Below, in pieces: positions 34,001 through 41,925 of a stretch of 64,000 nucleotides of DNA. Positions within the stretch are counted from its first letter, which is position 1, and the number at the start of each line of letters is the position of its first letter. This stretch comes from Alterluteimonas quercicellularis (GTDB lineage Bacteria > Pseudomonadota > Gammaproteobacteria > Xanthomonadales > Xanthomonadaceae). Under the pieces are notes generated by a model that saw only the letters and a program-made list of their open reading frames with translations, was not told where the DNA came from and ran no database searches. Location of the stretch: the NCBI RefSeq assembly GCF_021191635.1, contig NZ_JAIWPR010000007.1, forward strand, positions 27,360 through 91,359. Reading direction: 5' to 3'. A program made the position numbers and the translations under genes.

Positions 34001-37000
34001 GTCGCCGCGCCGTGGCTCGCGCTGTGGCTGGCCGCGCCGCTGCTGATGACCTGGCTGGGGCGGCCGCCGCGCGCGGAGCGGGCGCGGCTGTCCGCGGACG
34101 ACACCGCGTTCCTGGGCCGGCTGGCGCGGCGCACCTGGGCGTTCTTCGAGGTCCACGTCCGCGCCGAGGACCACTGGCTGCCGCCGGACAATCTGCAGGA
34201 GCACCCGGCCGAGGCGCTCGCGCGCCGCACCTCGCCGACCAACATCGGGCTGTCGCTGCTCGCCAACCTGGCGGCCTGGGACTTCGGCTACCTGCAGGCC
34301 GGCGAGCTCGCCGCGCGCGTGCGCCGCACCCTGGACACGATGGAGCGGCTGGAACGGCACCGCGGGCACTTCTACAACTGGTACGACACCCAGACCCTGC
34401 GCCCGCTGCCGCCGCGCTACGTCTCCACCGTGGACAGCGGCAACCTCGCCGGCCACCTGCTGACCCTGCGCCAGGGCCTGCTGGCGATCGGCGACGCGCC
34501 GCTGCTGACGCCGCAGTTCGCCGACGGGCTGGCCGATACGCTGGGGGTGCTGGCGGAGAGCGCGGGCGAGGCCGGCCGCACCGGGGAACTGGCCGCGCGC
34601 ATCGGCGCCTTCGGCGAGCGGCTGTCGGCGCTGCGCGCCGCCTGGCCGGCGCGGATCGCCGATGCGCTGGCGCGGGCCGAAGCGCTGCAGGCCGATGCCG
34701 AGGCGGTGGACGCGGCCTGGGAGGCGGCCGGCCTGGCGAGGGCGGCGCCGCACTGGCCGCAGGCGCTCGCCGAGGCCTGCCGGCGCGCGCGCGAGGACCT
34801 GGCGCCGTTCGCGGACGCGCAGGATGCGCGCGCGGACGCGGACGGGCGGCTGCCGACGCTGCGCGAGCTGCTCGCCAGCGAGGACCGCGCATTGCGCGCC
34901 GCGGCGCGCGCGCGGCTGCAGGAGCTGGACCGGCTGGCGCACATCGCCGGCCAGTTCTCGCTGATGGAGTACGGCTTCCTGTACGACGCGCCGCAGCGGC
35001 TGCTGTCGATCGGCTACAACGTCGACGAGCGGCGGCTGGACGCGGGCTACTACGACCTGCTGGCCTCCGAGGTGCGGCTGTGCAGCTTCGTGGCGATCGC
35101 GCAGGGCAAGCTGCCGCAGGAGAGCTGGTTCGCGCTCGGGCGGCTGCTGACCGAGGTGGACGGCGAGGCGACGCTGCTGTCGTGGAGCGGCTCGATGTTC
35201 GAGTACCTGATGCCGCAGCTGGTCATGCCGAGCTACCCGGACACGCTGCTCGACCGCACCGTGCGCAGCGCGGTGGCCGCGCAGATCCACCACGGGCGCC
35301 AGCGCGACGTGCCATGGGGCGTGTCGGAATCGGGCTACAACGCGGTGGACGCCCAGCTCAACTACCAGTACCGCGCCTTCGGCGTGCCCGGCCTGGGGCT
35401 GAAGCGCGGCCTGGCCCAGGACCTGGTGATCGCGCCCTACGCGACCATGCTGGCGGCCATGGTCGCGCCGGAAGCGGCCACCGAGAACCTGCGCCGCATG
35501 GCCGCGCTGGGCTTCTCCGGCCGCTTCGGCATGTACGAAGCGGTGGACTACACCCGCGCGCGGGTACCGCGCGGGCAGGACCACGCGGTGCTCCGCTCGT
35601 ACATGGCCCACCACCAGGGCATGGGGCTGCTGGCCCTGGACTACCTGCTGCGCGAGCAGCCGATGCAGCGCCGCTTCGTCGCCGACGCCGAGTTCCAGGC
35701 CACCCTGCTGCTGCTGCAGGAGCGCATCCCGAGGACCGGGGTGTTCCATCCCCACGAGGCGGAGGTGGCCGGCGTGCGCGCGGTGCAGGACCAGCAGGAG
35801 ACGCGCCTGCGGGTGGTGCGCGATCCCGGGCTGCCGCGCCCGGAGGTGCAGCTGCTGTCCAACGGGCGCTGCCACGGCATGCTGACCAGCGCCGGCGGCG
35901 GCTACCTGCGCCGGGGCGACGTCGCCGTCACCCGCTGGCGCGAGGACGGCACGCGCGACGCCTGGGGCCAGTGGTGCTACCTGCGCGACGTCGGCAGCGG
36001 CGACGTGTGGTCGGCCGCGCACCAGCCGACCTGCGTGCCCGTGGAGCACTACGAGGCGATCTTCTCCGACGCCAAGGTGGAGTTCCGCGGGCGCCGCCGC
36101 GGCTACGACAGCCACCTGGAGATCGCGGTCTCGCCCGAGGACGACATCGAGCTGCGCCGGCTGCGCATCGGCAACCACGGCCGCCGCGCGCGGGTCGTCG
36201 AGATCACCACCTACGCCGAGGTGGTGCTGGCGCCGGCGGCGGCCGACGAGGCGCACCCGGCCTTCGGCAACCTGTTCGTGCAGACCGAGATCGTGCGCGA
36301 GAAGCAGGCGCTGCTGTGCACGCGGCGGCCGCGCTCGCACGAGGAATCGCCGCCGTGGATGCTGCACCTGGTCGCCGTCCACGACGCGCACGTGCAGTCG
36401 ATCTCCTACGAGACCGACCGCGCGCGCTTCATCGGCCGCGGGCGCAGCGCGCGGCTGCCGCGGGCGCTGGTCGAGGACGAGGCGCTGTCGGACACCGCCG
36501 GCTCGGTGCTGGACCCGGTCGTGGCGATCCGCTGCCGGATCGAGCTGGAGCCGGACCAGATCGCGGTGATCGACATGGTCACCGGCGTCGGCGCCGACCG
36601 CGCCGCCTGCGCCGCCCTGATCGACAAGTACCGCGACCGCCGCCTGGCCGATCGCGTCTTCGACCTCTCGTGGACGCACAGCCAGGTGGTGCGGCGGCAG
36701 ATCAACGCCGCGCAGGGCGATGCGCAGCTCTATGAGCGCCTGGCCGGCCTGGTGGTGCACGCCAACCCGCTGCTGCGCGCCGACGAGGGCGTGCTGCGGC
36801 AGAACCGCCGCGGCCAGTCCGGCCTGTGGAGCCAGGCGATCTCGGGCGACCTGCCGGTGGTGATGCTGCAGGTGTTCGACGCGGAGCACCTGGACCTGGT
36901 GCGGCAGATGGTGCAGGCGCACGGCTACTGGCGCTCGAAGGGCCTGGCGACCGACCTGGTGATCTGGAACGAGAGCCAGACCGGCTACCGCCAGCAGCTG

Positions 37001-39796
37001 CAGGAGGAGATCCTGGGCATGCTGGCGCGCGATGCCGATTCCAGCCTGCTCGACCGCCCCGGCGGCATCTTCGTGCGCGCCGCGCAGCAGCTCTCGCAGG
37101 AGGAGCGGGTGCTGCTGCAGGCGGTGGCGAGGGTGATCGTGAGCGACCGCGACGGCAGCCTGGCCGACCAGCTGGAGCGCCACCCCGCACCCGATCGCGA
37201 GCCGCCGCCGCTGTTCGCCGACGGCATGGCGCCGGCGCTGCCGCTGCCGGCCGCCGGCGCCGCGCAGGCCGGACCCGAGCCGGGCCTGCCGCCGCCGTTC
37301 GCCGAGGCCGGGGAGGACCCCTGGCCGTTCGAGACCGCGGCCGACGAGCTGCTGTTCGACAACGGCACCGGCGGCTTCTCCGCCGACGGCCGCGAATACG
37401 TGATCGTCTCCCGCGAGGGCGCGCCGACGCCGCTGCCCTGGAGCAACGTGATCGCCAACCCGCACTTCGGCACCGTGGTCAGCGAGTCCGCGCCCGGCTA
37501 CACCTGGTCGGAGAACGCGCATTCCTTCCGCCTCACGCCCTGGTGCAACGACCCGGTCGCCGACGCCTGCGGCGAGGCCTACTACCTGCGCGACGAGGAG
37601 ACCGGCCGGGTGTGGTCGCCGATGCCGCTGCCCTGCCGCGGCGCGGGCGCCTACCGCACCCGCCACGGCTTCGGCTACAGCGTCTACGAGCACGTCGAAG
37701 ACGGCATCGCCAGCGAGCTCTGGATCTACGTCGGGCTCGAGGACGCGGTGAAGTTCGCGGTGCTCAAGCTGCGCAACCTGTCCGGGCGCGCGCGCCGGCT
37801 GAGCGCCACCGGCTACGTCGAGTGGGTGCTGGCCGACCTGCCGGTGCGCTCGCGCATGCACGTGGTCAGCGAGGTCGACCTGGCCACCGACGTGCTCACC
37901 GCCCGCAATCCCTACAACACCGAGTTCGAGGGCCGCTGCGCGTTCTTCGACGTCGACGCCGAGCCGGACGCGGAGGACGGTTCCGCGCACCGGGCCTTCA
38001 CTGCCGACCGCACCGAGTTCCTGGGCCGCAACGGCAGCCTGGCCGACCCGGCCGCGCTGCGCCGCGCGGGGCTGTCGGGCCGCACCGGCGTGGGCCTGGA
38101 CCCGTGCGCGGCGCTGCAGGTGCCGGTCTCGCTGCGGCCGGGCCAGCGCTTCGAGACCGCGTTCCGCCTGGGCGTGGCGCCGGACCGCGAGGCGGCGCTG
38201 GCGCTGGCGCGGCGGCTGCGCGGCAGCGGGCCGGCGCACGACGCGCTCGACGCTGTACGCCTGTACTGGCTGAACCTGCTGGGCACGATCCGCATCGACA
38301 CGCCCGACCCGGCGGTGGACCTGATGGTCAACGGCTGGCTGATGTACCAGGTGCTGGCGAGCCGCTGCTTCGGCCGCAGCGGCTACTACCAGTCAGGCGG
38401 CGCGTTCGGCTTCCGCGACCAGCTGCAGGACACCATGGCCAGCGTGCACGCGCTGCCGGCGCTCAGCCGCGAGCACCTGTTGCGCAGCGCCGCGCAGCAG
38501 TTCCCGCAGGGCGACGTGATGCACTGGTGGCACCCGCCGTCCGGGCGCGGCGTGCGCACGCGCTGCTCCGACGACTACCTGTGGCTGCCGCAGGCGACCT
38601 GCCGCTACCTGGAGGTCACCGGCGACGCCTCGGTGCTCGACGCGCACGCGTCCTTCGTGGAAGGGCGGCTGGTCTCCCCCGACGAGGAGTCGTACTACGA
38701 TCTGCCGGTGGTCTCGGGAGTGCAGCAGAGCCTGTACGAGCACTGCACGCTGGCACTGCGGCGCGGCACATCGATGCTGGGCGAGCGCGGGCTGCCGCTG
38801 ATGGGCACCGGCGACTGGAACGACGGCATGAACAAGGTCGGCGAGCACGGCCGCGGCGAGAGCGTCTGGCTGGCGTTCTTCCTGCACGACGCGCTGCAGC
38901 GCTTCGCGCCGGTGGCGCAGGCGCGCGGCGACCACGGCTTCGCCGCCTGGTGCGGGCAGCGCGCCGCGCGGCTGCGCGAGGACATCGAGCGCCACGCCTG
39001 GGACGGCGCCTGGTACCGGCGCGCCTGGTTCGACGACGGCACCCCGCTGGGCTCGCGCGACAACGCGGAGTGCCGCATCGACTCGATCTCGCAGAGCTGG
39101 TCGGTGCTGTCGGGCGCCGGCGATCCGGCGCGCGTGCGCGAGGCGATGGCCTCGCTCGACGCCCGTCTGGTGCGCCGCGACGCCGGCCTGATCCAGCTGC
39201 TCGACCCGCCCTTCGACCGCGAGGGGCCGGACCCGGGCTACATCCGCGGCTACGTGCCCGGCGTGCGCGAGAACGGCGGCCAGTACACCCACGCCGCGGT
39301 GTGGGCGGCCATGGCCTTCGCGCGCATGGGCGATGGCGAGCGCGCCTGGGAACTGGCCGGCATGATCAACCCGATCGGCCACGGCGACACGCCCGAGGGC
39401 GTGGTCCGCTACAAAGCCGAGCCCTACGTGATCGCCGCCGACGTGTACGGCGTGGCGCCGCACGTGGGGCGCGGCGGCTGGACCTGGTACACCGGTTCGG
39501 CCGGCTGGATGTACCGCCTGCTGGTGGAATCGCTGCTGGGCTTCGACCGCCGCGGCGACGCGCTCCTCCTGGCGCCGCGGCTGCCGGCAGGCTGGCTCGG
39601 TTTCCGGCTCAAGTATCGCCACGGCCGCAGCCACTATCGCATCGAGGTGCGCCGGGCGGCGGCGGGCGCGCCGGCCCGGCTCCTCCTGGACGGCGTGCCG
39701 CAGCCGGACGTCCGGCTGGCGCTGGCCGACGACGGCGCGGTGCACGAGGCGGTGCTGGAGTGGCCGTCCGAGGCCCCCGCAGGACCCGGCGCATGA
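31049..39796 (+). CDS. ndvB: cyclic beta-1,2-glucan synthase (NdvB/ChvB family)
   Basis: Very large inner-membrane enzyme that makes and cyclises periplasmic glucan; 2915 residues (Brucella/Agrobacterium homologues ~2800-2870). The N-terminal part precedes membrane segments at ~421-440, 455-485, 836-875 and 965-1000. The glycosyltransferase (GT84) domain between them has the D-x-D type site VITLDTDTLLPRD near residue 640 and RWVRGDWQLLPW. A glucoamylase-like domain around 1330-1500 contains VPWGVSESGYNAVDAQLNYQ. The C-terminal GH94 phosphorylase-like domain includes GTGDWNDGMNKVGEHGRGES near residue 2588, with the catalytic Asp. I found no ribosome site or convincing promoter before the ATG at 31049. 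Ring size and linkage cannot be read from sequence. Confidence 0.93.
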   Translation: MLEAWRPFAHWLRLRRRLWRWGRAATQKPLAREQPLRAQLFGAEQMEAHGRSLAAQHRLQAGTGPELLLARLRENEGLLDDASNLLTAMVRDDLRITPAGEWLLDNYYLIEEQIRLARRHLPKGYSRELPSLAEGPSAGMPRVYDLAMEAIAHGDGRVDAETLSRLVAAYQTVSPLKLGELWAIPIMLRLAVLENLRRISVRIMRDAADHRLATEWGRRLSDTAQRAPKDVVLVLADMARARPPATSAFVAELMRRLQGRGAALAMPLDWIEQWLADAGRSVEALVHGEGQKQAADQVSIRNSIGSLRFLASMDWREFVETMSIVEQTLRQDPDGTYARMDFNTRDHYRHVVERIARQSGAPETEVARIALEAARAAAGAQDGRAHVGYYLIDDGFEHMRASVAALGPGIAPVRRGLRRVPLAAYLVPIGVVTFGFALALLADAGAAWPHPALRWALAALAVVVFSEMAIALVNWAATLLVLPKPLPRLDFSRGIPSDARTLVAVPTLIGSTEAVDELVEGLEVRFLANRGLHLHFALLTDFPDAPQAELPGDDALLAYAEQQVRRLNARYAPERIEAGGDLFFLFHRGREWNPREGVWMARERKRGKLAALNRLLRDGRHDGFMRVVGDTEALTNVRYVITLDTDTLLPRDAARELAGTMAHPLNRPRFDERRRRVTRGYGILQPGVGSTMSGRRGSRFARLFGSESGIDPYTRTVSDVYQDLFAEGSFVGKGIYDVDAFEHALAGRMPDDRILSHDLLEGCYARAGLVSDVRLYEDHPARYAADMKRRARWVRGDWQLLPWLLPWVPTGGGARERNPLSWLSRGKLLDNLRRSLVPIAVLALLLAGWWLLPQPLAWTLWLACLWLLPVLLPGVHDAIVRPVDMAPEPHLLQVGRGVSRQLARALVAIACLPYEAAVNAVAILRTLARMLVTRRHLLQWNPSREVERGLGARRAHEAWAMAPAALFAAGVGAALWWRNPAAFWVAAPWLALWLAAPLLMTWLGRPPRAERARLSADDTAFLGRLARRTWAFFEVHVRAEDHWLPPDNLQEHPAEALARRTSPTNIGLSLLANLAAWDFGYLQAGELAARVRRTLDTMERLERHRGHFYNWYDTQTLRPLPPRYVSTVDSGNLAGHLLTLRQGLLAIGDAPLLTPQFADGLADTLGVLAESAGEAGRTGELAARIGAFGERLSALRAAWPARIADALARAEALQADAEAVDAAWEAAGLARAAPHWPQALAEACRRAREDLAPFADAQDARADADGRLPTLRELLASEDRALRAAARARLQELDRLAHIAGQFSLMEYGFLYDAPQRLLSIGYNVDERRLDAGYYDLLASEVRLCSFVAIAQGKLPQESWFALGRLLTEVDGEATLLSWSGSMFEYLMPQLVMPSYPDTLLDRTVRSAVAAQIHHGRQRDVPWGVSESGYNAVDAQLNYQYRAFGVPGLGLKRGLAQDLVIAPYATMLAAMVAPEAATENLRRMAALGFSGRFGMYEAVDYTRARVPRGQDHAVLRSYMAHHQGMGLLALDYLLREQPMQRRFVADAEFQATLLLLQERIPRTGVFHPHEAEVAGVRAVQDQQETRLRVVRDPGLPRPEVQLLSNGRCHGMLTSAGGGYLRRGDVAVTRWREDGTRDAWGQWCYLRDVGSGDVWSAAHQPTCVPVEHYEAIFSDAKVEFRGRRRGYDSHLEIAVSPEDDIELRRLRIGNHGRRARVVEITTYAEVVLAPAAADEAHPAFGNLFVQTEIVREKQALLCTRRPRSHEESPPWMLHLVAVHDAHVQSISYETDRARFIGRGRSARLPRALVEDEALSDTAGSVLDPVVAIRCRIELEPDQIAVIDMVTGVGADRAACAALIDKYRDRRLADRVFDLSWTHSQVVRRQINAAQGDAQLYERLAGLVVHANPLLRADEGVLRQNRRGQSGLWSQAISGDLPVVMLQVFDAEHLDLVRQMVQAHGYWRSKGLATDLVIWNESQTGYRQQLQEEILGMLARDADSSLLDRPGGIFVRAAQQLSQEERVLLQAVARVIVSDRDGSLADQLERHPAPDREPPPLFADGMAPALPLPAAGAAQAGPEPGLPPPFAEAGEDPWPFETAADELLFDNGTGGFSADGREYVIVSREGAPTPLPWSNVIANPHFGTVVSESAPGYTWSENAHSFRLTPWCNDPVADACGEAYYLRDEETGRVWSPMPLPCRGAGAYRTRHGFGYSVYEHVEDGIASELWIYVGLEDAVKFAVLKLRNLSGRARRLSATGYVEWVLADLPVRSRMHVVSEVDLATDVLTARNPYNTEFEGRCAFFDVDAEPDAEDGSAHRAFTADRTEFLGRNGSLADPAALRRAGLSGRTGVGLDPCAALQVPVSLRPGQRFETAFRLGVAPDREAALALARRLRGSGPAHDALDAVRLYWLNLLGTIRIDTPDPAVDLMVNGWLMYQVLASRCFGRSGYYQSGGAFGFRDQLQDTMASVHALPALSREHLLRSAAQQFPQGDVMHWWHPPSGRGVRTRCSDDYLWLPQATCRYLEVTGDASVLDAHASFVEGRLVSPDEESYYDLPVVSGVQQSLYEHCTLALRRGTSMLGERGLPLMGTGDWNDGMNKVGEHGRGESVWLAFFLHDALQRFAPVAQARGDHGFAAWCGQRAARLREDIERHAWDGAWYRRAWFDDGTPLGSRDNAECRIDSISQSWSVLSGAGDPARVREAMASLDARLVRRDAGLIQLLDPPFDREGPDPGYIRGYVPGVRENGGQYTHAAVWAAMAFARMGDGERAWELAGMINPIGHGDTPEGVVRYKAEPYVIAADVYGVAPHVGRGGWTWYTGSAGWMYRLLVESLLGFDRRGDALLLAPRLPAGWLGFRLKYRHGRSHYRIEVRRAAAGAPARLLLDGVPQPDVRLALADDGAVHEAVLEWPSEAPAGPGA

Positions 39797-40056
39797 GCGC
39801 CGGCGACCGCCGCCGGCTGGACGCCGAACTGGACGCGCTGGAGGCGATGCTGCCGGCCTGGCGCAGCCACCTGCGCCACGAGGCGCTGTTCTGGCCGCAG
39901 TTCGCGGCGCTGGCCTGGCGCGTCGCCGCCGACGCGGCGTCCGAGGACCTGCCGCACGCGCGTGCGCGCATCGTGGCGATGCTCGCCGCGCAGGGCCTTC
40001 CGCGGGTGGCGCCTGCGCGGCGGGCGCAGGCCGAGGGCGGCCCCGGGCCGCCGTAG
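39793..40056 (+). CDS. small orphan protein coupled to ndvB
   Basis: An 87-residue soluble protein of unknown function. Its ATG overlaps the ndvB stop by four bases (ATGA), so it is translated with ndvB. It is helical and acidic to neutral: LDAELDALEAMLPAWRSHLR, then FWPQFAALAWRV, SEDLPHARARIVAMLAAQGL, and a proline/glycine tail. It resembles the 65-residue protein at 46665-46862 position by position (LD..L..L...LP..R, FW..F, SED, RIVA.LA), pointing to a small family. The TAG stop belongs to a GTAG-headed REP element at 40054, so the last residues are probably not under selection. Confidence 0.65.
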   Translation: MSAGDRRRLDAELDALEAMLPAWRSHLRHEALFWPQFAALAWRVAADAASEDLPHARARIVAMLAAQGLPRVAPARRAQAEGGPGPP

Positions 40057-40204
40057 GAGCGCGCTCGCGCGCGACCGGGCCAGCGGGGGGCATTGGGCCC
40101 GCGTTAGAAGACGAACGCGTCCCCACAAGTGACGCGGGTGAACGGCGGTCGATATTGCTTTGTCCGGCGCCCGCGGAAAGGCGTCGCGCGCGAGCGCGCT
40201 CCTA
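40054..40204. repeat. long-type inverted REP pair (151 bp)
   Basis: TAGGAGCGCGCTCGCGCGCG (40054 onward) and the inverted unit 40184-40204 flank about 109 bp. The interior shares CCGGGCC, GAACGCGTCCCCAC and GAACGGCGGTCG with the long elements at 6030 and 41166. Its first three bases are the stop codon of the small gene at 39793. Confidence 0.8.
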
Positions 40205-40424
40205 CAAGAGAACGCACGGTCCGCGGGAAAGCGCTTCGTGCGGTCGCGGTTCGGTCATGGACGGACTGTAGGAGCGCGCTCGCGCGCGATGCTTTTCGAC
40301 CCGGCACCGAAGAACGGGAGCATCGCGCGCGAGCGCGCTCCTACACGGGGCGGCGCGGCGGTCTTCATCCGCCCTCTCGCGGCGACCTGCCACGCTGCGC
40401 GCCACCCCGACAGGAGCCCTCCCG
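40057..40424. other. 368-bp gene-free stretch filled by two REP pairs
   Basis: Apart from a long-type and a short-type REP pair the stretch holds only 60-80 bp of unassigned sequence on each side. I see no gene, terminator with a T-run, or clear promoter for the TspO-like gene that follows. Confidence 0.6.
40269..40343. repeat. short-type inverted REP pair (75 bp)
   Basis: TAGGAGCGCGCTCGCGCGCG (40269 onward) and its inverted copy ending at 40343 flank 33 bp (TGCTTTTCGACCCGGCACCG and on). The whole can fold into a single hairpin. Its length is identical to the pairs at 43619 and 50661. Confidence 0.85.
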
Positions 40425-41168
40425 ATGCGTGCGCTCGTCCTGATCGCGGCGCTGGCGATGCCGGTCATCGCCTGGCTGTCGCAGATGGAAGTCTTCGGCC
40501 CCGACCAGGCCACGGTCTCGGCCCGCTATCCCATCGTGCTGGTGCCGGCGGGCTACGCATTCTCGATCTGGGGCCTGGTCTTCCTGCTCGACCTCGTGCA
40601 TGCGGTCCGGCAGACGACCGGCCGCCGCCGCCACGATCCGCTGCTCGGGCGCGTGGCGCCGGCCACGGCGATCGGCTTCGGGCTGACCGCGCTGTGGATG
40701 CCGCTGTACGCGCAGGAATGGCTGTGGGCCTGCCTGGCGGTGATCGTCGGCGCCTGGGCGTCGCTGCTGTGGACGGCGGTCGCGCTCGCCCGCGGCGGCG
40801 GCGACGGCTGGGCGCGGCTGGCGATCCCGCTGCACGCCGGCTGGCTCACGCTGGCGACTTTCCTCAACCTGGCGCAGGCCGGCCTCGGCGCCGGCCTGCT
40901 GCCGGCGGACGACCAGCTCGGCTGGAGCCTGGGCCTGCTGGCGGTCGCGGCGGCCGTGCTGCTGGCCGCGAACCGCGCGCTGCGCGGCGACGCGGCCTAT
41001 GCCGCCGCCGCGATCTGGGGCCTGGCCGCGATCCACGTCGAGCAGTCGCACGGCGCGCTGGCCGGCGCCGGCACCGTGGCCTGGGCGGCCGCCGCGCTGG
41101 CGGTCCTGGTGGCCTTGCAGACGCTGTGGCTGCGCCTGCGCAAGAGCCGGCGCCACGCACACCTGTAG
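40425..41168 (+). CDS. TspO/MBR-like tryptophan-rich membrane protein
   Basis: A 247-residue polytopic membrane protein with about seven hydrophobic segments and many Trp residues. The conserved stretch PAGYAFSIWGLVFLLDLVHA (residues ~42-61) is like the P-x-G-x-F-x-x-W core of TspO/translocator proteins, but the protein is longer than classical five-helix TspO (~160 residues). It belongs with the larger tryptophan-rich homologues found in many bacteria and eukaryotes, whose function is unknown. Its TAG stop (41166-41168) is the TAG of a GTAG-headed REP. A stand-alone gene. Confidence 0.65.
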   Translation: MRALVLIAALAMPVIAWLSQMEVFGPDQATVSARYPIVLVPAGYAFSIWGLVFLLDLVHAVRQTTGRRRHDPLLGRVAPATAIGFGLTALWMPLYAQEWLWACLAVIVGAWASLLWTAVALARGGGDGWARLAIPLHAGWLTLATFLNLAQAGLGAGLLPADDQLGWSLGLLAVAAAVLLAANRALRGDAAYAAAAIWGLAAIHVEQSHGALAGAGTVAWAAAALAVLVALQTLWLRLRKSRRHAHL

Positions 41169-41313
41169 GAGCGCGCTTGCGCGCGACCGGGCCGGACGAC
41201 ACAGGAACCGCGGCAGAAGAGGAACATGTCACCACGCGTGGACGTCGGCGAACGAAGGCCGGCACCACTTCTTCTGCGTACTGGAAAAGCGTTCGCGCGC
41301 GAGCGCGCTCCTA
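41166..41313. repeat. long-type inverted REP pair (148 bp)
   Basis: TAGGAGCGCGCTTGCGCGCG (41166 onward) and the inverted unit 41293-41313 flank a 106-bp interior with CCGGGCC, GGAACCGCGGCAGAAGAGGA and GGCGAACGAAGGCCGGCA, closely matching the interior at 6051-6158. It starts on the stop codon of the TspO-like gene. A T-tract of the PepSY terminator (minus strand) lies next to its right end. Confidence 0.85.
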
Positions 41314-41314
41314 C

Positions 41315-41353
41315 AAAAAAGCGCCCCGACGACGGCGCAGGCCGTCGCCGGGG
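41315..41353 (-). terminator. rho-independent terminator of the PepSY gene
   Basis: On the minus strand CCCCGGCGACGGC pairs with GCCGTCGTCGGGG (one mismatch, 4-base loop) and is followed by CGCTTTTTT. It begins 14 bases after the stop codon of the gene at 41367. Confidence 0.9.
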
Positions 41354-41366
41354 TACTGCGCGGACC

Positions 41367-41804
41367 TCAGTCGGCGCGCTCGTGCAGCACGCGGCCGTCC
41401 TGTGGTGCGAGGTGCACCTTCATCTTCTGGCCCGAAGCGTTCCAGGCCTCGGCCTTCCACAGGCCGTCGTCGAACTCGACGTCGCCGATGCGGCCGTAGC
41501 CGGCCGCCGACAGGCGCGCGCGGACCTCGGCCTCGGACACCTGCGAGACGGCGTTGTCGGGGAAGATCTCGCCGCTGGCGGGATCGATGCGCACGTCGAC
41601 CTTGCGGCCGTCGGCGCTGGTGGCGTCGGCCTCCCACAGGCCGTCGTCGAACTTGACGTCGTGGACGTCGGTGTAGCCCTGCGCCTCCAGCGTGGTGCGC
41701 ACCTGCGCTTCCCGCATCGTGTCCTGGGCGGCGGCCGCGCCGGCCAGCGCAAGGCCGAGCGCGGCGGCGAGCAGGCGGGCGTTGCGCGCGTTGCGATGCT
41801 TCAT
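41367..41804 (-). CDS. secreted tandem PepSY-domain protein
   Basis: A 145-residue periplasmic protein. A signal peptide (residues ~1-26, ending GAAAAQ) is followed by two PepSY repeats of about 55 residues: MREAQVRTTLEAQGYTDVHD...DDGLWEADATSADGRKVDVRID and SEAEVRARLSAAGYGRIGD...DDGLWKAEAWNASGQKMKVHLA. Each ends with a G-E/R-I/V turn. PepSY domains occur as inhibitory propeptide parts of proteases and in free periplasmic proteins of unknown role. Single-gene unit with a strong terminator. Confidence 0.88.
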   Translation of the reverse strand: MKHRNARNARLLAAALGLALAGAAAAQDTMREAQVRTTLEAQGYTDVHDVKFDDGLWEADATSADGRKVDVRIDPASGEIFPDNAVSQVSEAEVRARLSAAGYGRIGDVEFDDGLWKAEAWNASGQKMKVHLAPQDGRVLHERAD

Positions 41805-41925
41805 GGCGGTCTCCTGTCGGGGGTGGCGCGGCAGTCTCGTCCGCGTTGCGCGAACCGGGGGTGAAAGGCCCGCGCGCGGCCGATGCCGCATTGCAGCGCC
41901 GTTCACCGCGCGCGAACGCGCCGGT

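Noticed and set aside
30976..36735. 1919-codon frame on the plus strand overlapping ndvB
   Set aside because: Shadow frame with Arg/Ala/Gly-rich composition and no motifs.
30758..38239. Open frame of 2493 codons on the minus strand opposite ndvB
   Set aside because: It is the mirror of a real GC-rich gene: composition is dominated by Arg, Ala, His, Gln and Val, and there is no family motif. The plus-strand frame carries all expected cyclic glucan synthase motifs.
40054..40343. CRISPR-like appearance of repeated ~20-bp units
   Set aside because: Units alternate in orientation, spacers are unequal and partly conserved, and no cas genes are present. They are REP pairs.
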